Part shown: one piece after another, positions 49,499 to 64,000 of the stretch
Layout: the number at the start of each line of letters is the position of its first letter
Position numbering within the stretch: position 1 is the stretch's first letter
Origin: Thiemannella venezuelensis
GTDB lineage: Bacteria; Actinomycetota; Actinomycetes; Streptosporangiales; Streptosporangiaceae
Length of the DNA: 64,000 nucleotides
Direction of reading: 5' to 3'
Assembly (NCBI RefSeq): GCF_014203605.1
Contig: NZ_JACHJJ010000024.1
Coordinates: 80,611-144,610, forward strand
Translations under genes and position numbers: made by a program
Notes under the pieces: model-generated
The model's input: only the letters and a program-made list of their open reading frames with translations
What the model was told of the DNA's origin: nothing
Databases searched by the model: none

Positions 49499-50830
49499 TC
49501 ACGGAGCGGATGCTGTGGGGCCCGGGGCCTGAGTGGCGAGTTCCTCGCGGCGGGCGCGTTCGCGGACGGCGTGCTCGTCGGTGCGGGCGTCGTAGTCGCG
49601 GAACTTCGGCAGGAGCCCGGCCAGGGCGACGACGGCCCCGACGCAGAGCATGCCGCCCGCGCCGAGGGAGAAGCGGGTCCCGCCCAGGTGGTCCATCAGG
49701 CCCGCCCGGGCGTTGCCGAGCATCGGGCCGCTGGTGTAGGAGAGCAGCTCGATCCCGGCCAGGCGGCCGCGGTAGGAGTCGGGGATGGTCTGGTTCCAGA
49801 TGGTGGCCCGGAAGACGCCGCTGATCATGTCGGCGGCCCCGGCCAGGGCGAAGAAGGCGAGGATGCCCCACATGTTCGGCATGACGGCGGCCAGCGCCAC
49901 CGCCAGGCCCCACACGAGGGCGGCGATGATCACTCCCATGCCGTGACGGTGGACGTGGTTCGTCCAGCCGGAGGTGACCGAGGCGATCAGCGAGCCGACG
50001 GCGGCGGCGGAGTAGAACAGGCCCAGCGACTCGGGGCTGCCGACCTGGTCGGCGAGGAACGGGTAGAGCGCGGTGGAGAAGGCGAAGACCATCGCCGCGA
50101 CGTCCACCAGGTAGGTGCCCATCAGGTCGGGGCGGCCCACGGCGTAGCGCACGCCCTCGGCCATCGACCTGATCGAGGCGGGGGGCGCGTCCTCGGCCTG
50201 CGGCGGTGCCTTCACCAGCCAGAGCAGCACCAGCGAGACCAGGAAGGTGGCCACGTTGATCGCGTAGGCGGCGGCGACGCCGTACGCGGCGGCGATCAGG
50301 CCGCTGAGGCCGGGGGCGACGATGGCGCCGACGTTCCAGCGGAAGGCGCTGAGCGCGGCGGCCGCGGCGAGCTGGTCGTGCCGGACGACACGGGGCATCA
50401 GCGATTCGAGGCTGGGGCGCTGCAGGCTGCCGAAGCCGGCCGACATCGCGCCGACGACGTAGAGGACCCAGACCTGGGGGTCCGGCAGCAGTGCGTTGAC
50501 CAGCAGGATCGCGACGGTGAGGCAGAGGCCGACCTCGGTGTACAGGATGATCTTCCGGCGGTCCATCGCGTCGGCGATGGCCCCGCCCCACAGGCCGCAG
50601 ACCACCATGGGCACGAACTCGGCCGCGCTGACCAGGCCCACCGCCAGCGGCGAGTCGGTGAGCTGCTTCATCTGCAGCGGGACCGCGATCAGGGTGAGGA
50701 ACGTGCCGAACATCCCGATCATGCCCGAGCCGAACAGCAGCCGGAAGTCGCGTGAGTCGCGCAGCGGGCTCAGGTCCATCCGCATGCGGCGGAGCAGGAC
50801 TCTGAGCGAGCGATCAGGATTTTCGGGCAC
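49499..50830 (-). CDS. MFS transporter (EntS/MFS_3-like exporter)
   Basis: 443 residues with about 12 transmembrane segments. The A-loop motif between TM2 and TM3 is GAIADAMDRRKIILYTE, and TM5 contains FRWNVGAIVAPGLSG. Sequence character matches the EntS group that exports siderophores or drugs; substrate unknown. Its start codon is GTG 50830 without a strong ribosome site, and ATG codons at residues 16 and 18 are alternatives. The C-terminal tail is charged and cytosolic. Confidence 0.88.
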   Translation of the reverse strand: MPENPDRSLRVLLRRMRMDLSPLRDSRDFRLLFGSGMIGMFGTFLTLIAVPLQMKQLTDSPLAVGLVSAAEFVPMVVCGLWGGAIADAMDRRKIILYTEVGLCLTVAILLVNALLPDPQVWVLYVVGAMSAGFGSLQRPSLESLMPRVVRHDQLAAAAALSAFRWNVGAIVAPGLSGLIAAAYGVAAAYAINVATFLVSLVLLWLVKAPPQAEDAPPASIRSMAEGVRYAVGRPDLMGTYLVDVAAMVFAFSTALYPFLADQVGSPESLGLFYSAAAVGSLIASVTSGWTNHVHRHGMGVIIAALVWGLAVALAAVMPNMWGILAFFALAGAADMISGVFRATIWNQTIPDSYRGRLAGIELLSYTSGPMLGNARAGLMDHLGGTRFSLGAGGMLCVGAVVALAGLLPKFRDYDARTDEHAVRERARREELATQAPGPTASAP

Positions 50831-50930
50831 GAACAGCTAGTTTCCGTGCCGAGGCGTTCCACGGCAAATCGTTTTCCCGCCTCGGGCCGGATGGCTCCGG
50901 CGGGCGGGTCGTCCCGGGCGGCGGAGGGGG

Positions 50931-50969
50931 CCGGGAGCAGGGGAGCCCGGGCGGCTCCCCTGCTCCCGG
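50931..50969 (-). terminator. Terminator of the acyl-CoA ligase gene
   Basis: A 17-bp perfect stem (50931-50947 with 50953-50969) with loop CGGGC lies 26 bases past the minus-strand stop at 50995. It separates the ligase from the MFS gene. Confidence 0.9.
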
Positions 50970-50994
50970 CCGGGCTCGCGGGGGGCTCCCCGCG

Positions 50995-52656
50995 TCAGGA
51001 GCCGAGGACCTCCTTGCGGAGGTGGGTCTTGAGGATCTTGCCGCCGGGGTTGCGGGGCAGTTCGGCCTCGCGGATCCAGAACCTGACCGGGACCTTGAAC
51101 GACGCGATCCGCCCGCGCAGGAACTCCTGCAGCTCCTCGGGGGCGACGGGGGACTTCAGCCGCACCACCGCGCCGACCTCCTCGCCCAGCTCGTCGTGGG
51201 GGATGCCGATCACCGCGGCGTCGTCGACCGCCGGGTGCTCGAAGAGGGCGGCCTCGACCTCGGCGCAGTAGACGTTCTCCCCGCCGCGGATGACCATGTC
51301 CTTGGCCCGGTCCACGATGTAGACGAAGCCGTCCTCGTCGATCCTGGCCAGGTCCCCGGTGTGCAGCCAGCCGCCGACGAAGGTCTCGGCGGTGGCCTCG
51401 GGGCGGTTCCAGTACCCCATGATCACGTTGGGGCCGCGCATGCACAGCTCGCCGACCTCGCCGACGGGCAGCTCCTCGCCGAGCGGGTCGGCGATCTTGA
51501 CGTCCACGACGGCGACCGGCAGGCCGATGCTGTCGGGCTTGGCCGCGTAGTCGGCGCCGGCGTTGTTGATCGCCAGCGCGGTGGTCTCGGTCATGCCGTA
51601 GCCGTTGGTCGGCGCCCGGCTCGGCAGCTTCTCCCCGATGCGCTCCAGGAGCTTGGGCGGGGCGGGGGCGCCGCCGTACCCCAGGGCGTTGAGGCTGGAG
51701 ATGTCGTATTTCTCCAGGTCCGGGTGGGAGAGCAGCTGCCAGACGTTGGTGGGCACGCCGCTGATGCCGGTGATCTTCTCGCGCTCGATCAGCTCCAGGG
51801 CCTTGCCGGGGTCCCACTTGTACATCAGCACCAGGCCGCCGCCGGTGAACATCGTGGTGGTCATCACGGCGAAGCAGCCGGTGACGTGGAACAGCGGCAC
51901 GGTGAGCAGGGTGACGCGGCGCTGCCCGGCCGACTCGCCCGCGTCCCTGCCCGCCCGGACGACGGCGCGCAGCAGGCTGTAGGCCACGGTCATGGGGGAC
52001 TGGCCGAGGTTGCGGTGGCTGCCGAGCGCGCCCTTGGGCACGCCGGTGGTGCCGGAGGTGTAGAAGATGGTGGCCGGGTCCTCGGGGGAGAGTTCGACCT
52101 CCGGCAGCGTGACGTCCGCCGCGACCTCGCCGAGCACGTCCTGGAAGGAGCGGGCGCCCTCGGGGACCTCGCCGCGCGTCACGATCAGGGCCGGGCCCGC
52201 GCCGGCGAGCAGGGCGGCCCGCTCGCCGTCGGCGATGAGCACCTTGGACCCCGAGTCCGACAGGCCGAACTCCAGCTCGGGCCTGGTCCACCAGGCGTTG
52301 AGCGGTACGGCGACCGCCCCGGCGGCCAGCGCGGCGGAGAAGGAGACCACCCACTCGGGGTAGTTGCGCATGGCGATGGCGACCCGGTCGCCCTTGGCGA
52401 CGCCGTACTCCTCGACGAGGCGCCGTGCCAGCGTGGCCGCCCGCCGGAAGTGCTCCTCGTAGGTGATGTGCTCGTCCTCGTAGGTGAGGAAGACCTTGTC
52501 ACCGTGGAACCGGCTCATCTCCAGGAGGGCCCGGAAATGGCCGGGGGCGTGCTTCCAGGTCCTGACCGCGCCGCCGGGGCCGGGGACCTCCTCCATCTCG
52601 AAAAGCTGCCCGGGACCGGTGAGCTGGGCCTGGACCTGTTCGTGGGTGACAGTCAT
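50995..52656 (-). CDS. AMP-forming acyl-CoA synthetase / fatty-acid-CoA ligase
   Basis: 553 residues. The P-loop of the ANL superfamily is TIFYTSGTTGVPKGA. NGYGMTETT, GWLHTGDLARIDEDG and DRAKDMVIRGGENVY follow, and the catalytic Lys is in PRNPGGKILKTHL. It activates a carboxylic acid, probably a medium or long fatty acid, to its CoA thioester through an acyl-AMP. ATG 52656 has GGGGAG eight bases before it. A 16-bp near-palindrome at 52700-52715 sits in its promoter. It is divergent from argC, and the substrate is not assignable. Confidence 0.92.
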   Translation of the reverse strand: MTVTHEQVQAQLTGPGQLFEMEEVPGPGGAVRTWKHAPGHFRALLEMSRFHGDKVFLTYEDEHITYEEHFRRAATLARRLVEEYGVAKGDRVAIAMRNYPEWVVSFSAALAAGAVAVPLNAWWTRPELEFGLSDSGSKVLIADGERAALLAGAGPALIVTRGEVPEGARSFQDVLGEVAADVTLPEVELSPEDPATIFYTSGTTGVPKGALGSHRNLGQSPMTVAYSLLRAVVRAGRDAGESAGQRRVTLLTVPLFHVTGCFAVMTTTMFTGGGLVLMYKWDPGKALELIEREKITGISGVPTNVWQLLSHPDLEKYDISSLNALGYGGAPAPPKLLERIGEKLPSRAPTNGYGMTETTALAINNAGADYAAKPDSIGLPVAVVDVKIADPLGEELPVGEVGELCMRGPNVIMGYWNRPEATAETFVGGWLHTGDLARIDEDGFVYIVDRAKDMVIRGGENVYCAEVEAALFEHPAVDDAAVIGIPHDELGEEVGAVVRLKSPVAPEELQEFLRGRIASFKVPVRFWIREAELPRNPGGKILKTHLRKEVLGS

Positions 52657-52699
52657 ACGTTGTACTCCCCGGGTGCAGAGGGACCGGAAACCGTCACGA

Positions 52700-52715
52700 T
52701 ACCGACCGGTAGGTA
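52700..52715 (-). promoter_or_regulatory. TetR-type operator-like palindrome ahead of the acyl-CoA ligase
   Basis: TACCGACCGGTAGGTA differs from its own reverse complement at only two of 16 positions. It resembles the ACCGACCGGTCGGT-like operators of TetR regulators of lipid genes in actinobacteria (recalled, not searched). It lies 44 bases upstream of the start codon. Confidence 0.5.
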
Positions 52716-52753
52716 CGCGCAACAGGGCTGAAATATCACGAAACATTCACCTC

Positions 52754-55095
<2,342 letters not shown>

Positions 55096-55099
<4 letters not shown>

Positions 55100-56072
55100 G
55101 CGTCAACACGATGAGGAGCGACGCGGCCCTCGCCAAGGCCACCACGCTGATCGAGGCGCTGCCCTGGCTGGCCCGCTTCCAGGGCGCGACCGTCGTCGTC
55201 AAGTACGGCGGCAACGCGATGACCGAGGAGCACCTGCGGGAGAAGTTCGCCGACGACGTCGTCTTCCTGCGCTACGCGGGGCTCAAGCCGGTCATCGTGC
55301 ACGGCGGCGGCCCGCAGATCAACGCCCAGCTCGACCGGCTCGGCATCGAGTCCACCTTCACCGCCGGCCTGCGGGTCACCACCCCCGAGGCCATGCAGGT
55401 CGTCAGGATGGTCCTGGTCGGCCAGGTCAACCGCGACGTGGTCGGCCTGATCAACCGGCACGGCCCGCTCGCCATCGGCATGTCCGGCGAGGACGCCCAC
55501 CTGTTCACCGCCGAGCGCAAGCACGCCGTCGTCGACGGCGAGCGGGTCGACATCGGCCAGGTCGGCGAGATCGTCCGGGTCGAGGCCGGGGCCGTGCGGG
55601 CACTGCTCGACGACGGGCGCATCCCGGTCATCTCCTCCGTCGCCCGCGGCGAGGACGGCACCGTCTACAACGTCAACGCCGACACCGCCGCCGCCGCGCT
55701 CGCCGTGGCGCTCCAGGCCTCCAAGCTGATCGTCCTGACCGACGTCGAGGGCCTCTACCGCAACTGGCCGGAGAGCGACGAGGTGATCAGCCGGCTCACC
55801 GCCGGCGAGCTGGCCGGGCTCCTGCCGACCCTGTCCAGCGGCATGGTGCCCAAGATGGAGGCGTGCCTGTCGGCGGTCCGGGGCGGCGTGCCCCAGGCCC
55901 ACGTGCTCGACGGCCGGGTGCCGCACTCCGTGCTGCTGGAGATCTTCACCGACGAGGGCATCGGGACGATGGTGCTGCCCGACACCGCGTCCGGCACCGC
56001 CCCGGCGGTCGCCGTACCGAACCTGGTCAAGCGCCGGCTGACCGCCACCATCAAGCTGAACGGGAGCGACAC

Positions 56073-56076
<4 letters not shown>
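55096..56076 (+). CDS. argB: Acetylglutamate kinase
   Basis: 326 residues of the amino-acid kinase family. [13 protein letters not shown] and [18 protein letters not shown] form the ATP and substrate loops. [16 protein letters not shown] and [11 protein letters not shown] follow, and the C terminus has [12 protein letters not shown]. An N-terminal helix of about 20 residues is typical of hexameric arginine-inhibited kinases, so feedback inhibition is likely. Confidence 0.96.
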
Positions 56077-58741
<2,665 letters not shown>

Positions 58742-58745
<4 letters not shown>

Positions 58746-59941
58746 CTGACCGTGTCGTACTGGCCTTCTCCGGGGGCCTCGACACCTCGGTGGCCATCCC
58801 GTTCCTCGCCGAGAAGACCGGTGCCGAGGTCATCGCCGTGGCCGTCGACGTCGGCCAGGGCGGCGAGGACATGGAGGTCATCCGGAAGCGGGCCATCGAC
58901 TGCGGTGCGGTCGAGTCCGTCGTGGTCGACGCCCGCGAGGAGTTCGCCGCCGACTTCTGCGTGCCCGCCCTGCAGGCCAACGCCCTCTACATGGACCGCT
59001 ACCCGCTGGTCTCCGCGCTGTCCCGGCCGCTGATCGTCAAGCACCTGGCCGCCGCGGCCAAGGAGTTCGGCGGCACGCACGTCTCGCACGGCTGCACCGG
59101 CAAGGGCAACGACCAGGTCCGCTTCGAGGCCGGCCTGGCCGCGCTCTTCCCCGAGCTGAAGGTCGTCGCCCCGGCCCGCGACTACGCGTGGACCCGCGAC
59201 AAGGCCATCGCCTACGCCGAGGAGAAGAACCTCCCGATCGAGACCACCAAGAAGAACCCCTACTCGATCGACCAGAACATCTGGGGCCGCGCCGTCGAGA
59301 CCGGCTTCCTGGAGGACATCTGGAACGGCCCCGTCGAGGACGTCTACTCCTACACCGCCGACCCGGCCGAGCCGCGCGAGGCCGACGAGGTCGTCATCAG
59401 CTTCGTCAGGGGCGTCCCGGTGGCGCTGGACGGGCGGCACCTGACCCCGTTCCAGGTCATCTCCGAGCTGAACCGGCGCGCCGGCGCCCAGGGCGTCGGC
59501 CGGCTCGACATGGTCGAGGACCGGCTCGTCGGCATCAAGTCCCGCGAGATCTACGAGGCGCCCGGCGCCATCGCGCTCATCACCGCGCACATGGAGCTGG
59601 AGAACGTCACCGTCGAGCGCGACCTCGCCCGGTTCAAGCGCTCGGTGGATCAGCGCTGGGGCGAGCTCGTCTACGACGGCCTCTGGTTCTCCCCGCTGAA
59701 GAAGGCGCTCGACGTCTTCATCGCCGAGGCGCAGGAGCACGTCACCGGCGAGATCCGGATGACCCTGCACGGCGGCCGGGCCACCGTCACCGGCCGGCGC
59801 TCCGAGGCGTCGCTGTACGACTTCAACCTCGCCACCTACGACACCGGCGACACCTTCGACCAGTCCCTGGCCAAGGGCTTCGTCGAGCTGTGGAGCCTGC
59901 CCTCCAAGATCGCCGCCGCCCGGGACGCCAGGCTGGGCTGA
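58742..59941 (+). CDS. argG: Argininosuccinate synthase
   Basis: 399 residues. The PP-loop is [42 protein letters not shown] and [14 protein letters not shown] are conserved. It condenses citrulline and aspartate at the cost of ATP. ATGA overlap with argR keeps it in the operon. A 98-base gap with a nested hairpin separates it from argH. Confidence 0.97.
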
Positions 59942-59949
59942 ACGGATGA

Positions 59950-62138
<2,189 letters not shown>

Positions 62139-62273
62139 CCGCCGGTCGCGCCCGGAGCCGCGGCCCGCGGGGCGGCGGCGGGCCGACGTCGATCCGGCCA
62201 TCGCGCCGCCGGGCCTGTCCGTCCCCGTCGGGGCGGGTTCCGAGTGGCGAAACGGTGCCGCGATCGGGCAGGC

Positions 62274-62292
62274 TGTACGGCGAAGCCGTACA
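62274..62292 (+). promoter_or_regulatory. Hairpin in the tyrS leader
   Basis: An 8-bp perfect stem (62274-62281 with 62285-62292) with loop GAA lies about 30 bases upstream of the tyrS start. The rest of the 184-base gap after the glycosylase shows no gene and no T-box features. Confidence 0.4.
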
Positions 62293-62322
62293 TGACCCTC
62301 AGAGCATTGGAAAGCAAGGATC

Positions 62323-63582
62323 GTGACCGACATTCTGGATGACCTCGCCTGGCGCGGCCTGATCGCGCAGTCCACCGACATCGACGCCCTGCGTGCGGCG
62401 ATGGCCGAGGGTCCGATCACGGTCTATTGCGGCTTCGACCCGACCGCGCCCTCCCTCCACGTCGGCAACCTGGTCCCGCTGCTGACCCTGGCCCGGCTGC
62501 AGAAGGCCGGCCACCGCGCCATCGGCCTGGTGGGCGGGGCGACCGGCCTGATCGGCGACCCGAGCGGCAGGAGCACGGAACGCTCGCTCAACTCCTCCGA
62601 GGTCGTGGCCGAGTGGGTCGCACGGATCCGGGTCCAGGTCGAGAAGTTCCTGGACCTCTCCGACGAGTCCCGCGGGTTCATGGTCAGCAACCTCGACTGG
62701 ACCGAGGGGATGTCCGCGATCGCCTTCCTGCGCGACGTCGGCAAGCACTTCCCGGTCAACCGCATGCTCGCCCGCGAGTCGGTCTCGGCCCGGCTGGGCG
62801 GGGACGGGCTCAGCTACACGGAGTTCAGCTACCAGATCCTGCAGGCCAACGACTACCTGGAGCTGCACCGGCGGCACCGGTGCTCGCTGCAGATCGGAGG
62901 CAGCGACCAGTGGGGCAACATCACCGCGGGCACCGACCTCATCCGCCGGGTGACCGGTGAGCACGTGCACGCGCTGACCGTGCCGCTGATCACCAAGGCG
63001 GACGGCACCAAGTTCGGCAAGACCGCCGGTGGCGCCGTCTGGCTCAACCCCGAGATGACCTCGGCGTACGCGTTCTACCAGTTCTGGCTGAACGCAGACG
63101 ACCGTGACGTGGTGAAGTTCCTCAAGATCTTCAGCTTCAGGTCCCGGGAGGAGATCGAGGAGCTGGAGAAGGCCGCCGCCGAGCGCCCCGCGGCACGCGA
63201 GGCGCAGCGCGCGCTGGCGGAGGAGTTCACCACGCTGCTGCACGGGGCGGACGAGTGCGCCGCGGTGATCGCGGCCTCGGCGGCGCTGTTCGGCAGGGGA
63301 GCGCTGGACGAACTGCCCGCGCACACGCTCGGGGCCGCGCTGGCGGAGGTGCCGCGCGCGGAGGTGCCGGCGCTGGGCGCATCGTTCGTCGACCTGCTCG
63401 CGGAGAGCGGTCTGGTGAAGTCGAAGTCCGAGGCCCGCCGCGCCGTCAAGGAAGGCGGGGCCTACCTCAACAACGGCAAGGTGACCGACGAGTCCTACGT
63501 GCCGACCGCCGACGACCTGCTGCACGGCCGCTACCTGGTCCTGCGCCGCGGGAAGACGTTCGGCGCGGTCGAGGTCGTCTGA
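62323..63582 (+). CDS. tyrS: Tyrosyl-tRNA synthetase
   Basis: 419 residues, class I. The HIGH-type motif is PSLHVGNLVPLL, YCGFDPTAPS precedes it, and the tyrosine pocket is in YTEFSYQILQANDY. QIGGSDQWGNITAG follows, and the KMSKS-type loop is TKFGKTAGGAV. A C-terminal S4-like domain (about 345-419) binds tRNA. GTG 62323 is preceded by AAGGA. A UUCG-capped terminator follows the gene. Confidence 0.97.
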   Translation: MTDILDDLAWRGLIAQSTDIDALRAAMAEGPITVYCGFDPTAPSLHVGNLVPLLTLARLQKAGHRAIGLVGGATGLIGDPSGRSTERSLNSSEVVAEWVARIRVQVEKFLDLSDESRGFMVSNLDWTEGMSAIAFLRDVGKHFPVNRMLARESVSARLGGDGLSYTEFSYQILQANDYLELHRRHRCSLQIGGSDQWGNITAGTDLIRRVTGEHVHALTVPLITKADGTKFGKTAGGAVWLNPEMTSAYAFYQFWLNADDRDVVKFLKIFSFRSREEIEELEKAAAERPAAREAQRALAEEFTTLLHGADECAAVIAASAALFGRGALDELPAHTLGAALAEVPRAEVPALGASFVDLLAESGLVKSKSEARRAVKEGGAYLNNGKVTDESYVPTADDLLHGRYLVLRRGKTFGAVEVV

Positions 63583-63608
63583 TCAGGGCTCCGATCGTCC
63601 GGTACGGC

Positions 63609-63636
63609 GAGCGCCCCGGCTTCGGCCGGGGCGCTC
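63609..63636 (+). terminator. UUCG-tetraloop terminator after tyrS
   Basis: A 12-bp perfect stem (63609-63620 with 63625-63636) is closed by C(TTCG)G, an especially stable tetraloop, and followed by TGCCGTT. Confidence 0.9.
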
Positions 63637-63728
63637 TGCCGTTCCGAACGGTAACGTTCTGGTGGCGAAGGACGGCCCGCCTGCCCCGAAAGCCGGGATG
63701 ACCTGCGGATTCGGCTGCAGCGGTTGAT

Positions 63729-63757
63729 TTGACGGGGATTCGCGGGCGACCTATGGT
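63729..63757 (+). promoter_or_regulatory. Tandem promoter P1 (putative rrn)
   Basis: TTGACG (63729-63734) and TATGGT (63752-63757) are separated by 17 bases. It is the first of three promoter-like pairs in the gene-free right end of the window. Confidence 0.6.
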
Positions 63758-63875
63758 TTCCAGGTGCCCGGGAGCGAGCCGGACGCCTGAGACGGCGGAC
63801 GGGCCCCAGGGCCGATCCCCTCCTGAACGAACCTCGGCGTTCGGTCGTTGTGCTGTCACCGGAAAATCGGTTGAT

Positions 63876-63905
63876 TGGACAACGAGTGAATGGCACGGTA
63901 AGTTA
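63876..63905 (+). promoter_or_regulatory. Tandem promoter P2 (putative rrn)
   Basis: TTGGAC (63876-63881) and TAAGTT (63900-63905) are 18 bases apart, in the same orientation as P1 and P3. Confidence 0.55.
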
Positions 63906-63966
63906 GAAGGGTTGCTCCGGAGACGGGGTGGTCGCGATCCGGATGGATCGCCCGAAACGGGTCAGG

Positions 63967-63996
63967 TTGACACGAATCGGGCGGATCTGCTAGGAT
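63967..63996 (+). promoter_or_regulatory. Tandem promoter P3 (putative rrn)
   Basis: A consensus TTGACA (63967-63972) and TAGGAT (63991-63996) are separated by 18 bases. This is the strongest promoter in the window and is four bases from its right edge. It presumably drives a stable-RNA operon beyond it. Confidence 0.75.
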
Positions 63997-64000
63997 AGTG

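Overview
The window is about 64 kb of very GC-rich DNA. It has frequent GTG starts, ATGA/GTGA gene overlaps and several probably leaderless genes, and it comes from a high-GC actinobacterium. PIM-lipid genes (PI-phosphate synthase, PatA, PimA), an EF-G2 paralogue, DUF6167/DUF948 proteins beside alaS and an ArgR-controlled arg operon point to a filamentous actinomycete. Streptosporangiaceae-like is my best guess; this is inference from gene content and order, not a search. Most of the window is conserved chromosomal core. I see no CRISPR array, prophage, insertion sequence or tRNA gene.

Layout. 1-2.9 kb (minus strand): the end of a secreted family-10-like glycoside hydrolase and an EF-G2-like GTPase. 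3.1-6.4 kb: phosphatidylinositol mannoside synthesis (PI-phosphate synthase, acyltransferase, PimA) plus a LemA-like membrane protein. 6.6-10.4 kb: a DUF3048 lipoprotein, the two PLP synthase genes pdxS and pdxT separated by an unusual gap, and a YebC protein. 10.6-21 kb: a Na+/H+ antiporter, ruvCAB, yajC-secD-secF, apt and a bifunctional (p)ppGpp synthetase/hydrolase. 21-30 kb: DUF349 protein, two paralogous membrane-anchored cyclophilins, MBL hydrolase, hisS, aspS, a cytochrome P450 and a DUF2231 membrane protein. 30-37.9 kb: rarA, DUF948, DUF6167, alaS, ruvX, mltG, aroE.

After aroE, a minus-strand pair (membrane protein and PadR regulator) precedes a second core block at 39.3-46.9 kb: infC (AUC start codon, long structured leader), rpmI, rplT, a TrmH rRNA methyltransferase, an orphan PAS histidine kinase and pheST. 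An accessory island at 47.1-52.7 kb follows. It holds MarR and DJ-1 genes behind a leaderless promoter with a palindromic operator, a methyltransferase gene with an in-frame internal deletion, a small acidic protein, a Uma2 nuclease-fold protein, an MFS exporter and an acyl-CoA ligase. The complete arginine operon argCJBDFRGH runs from 52.9 to 61.5 kb with operator-like sites in front. It is followed by an overlapping 3-methyladenine glycosylase gene and tyrS. The last 300 bases carry three tandem sigma-70-type promoters with no gene start in view, most simply read as the promoter region of an rRNA operon beginning just beyond the window.

No clearly new multi-gene system is visible. The most interesting points are regulatory or evolutionary: the infC start codon and leader, the catalytic His-to-Tyr change in EF-G2, the internally deleted methyltransferase, the leaderless self-regulating promoters, the interrupted pdxS-pdxT pair and the tandem promoters at the right end.
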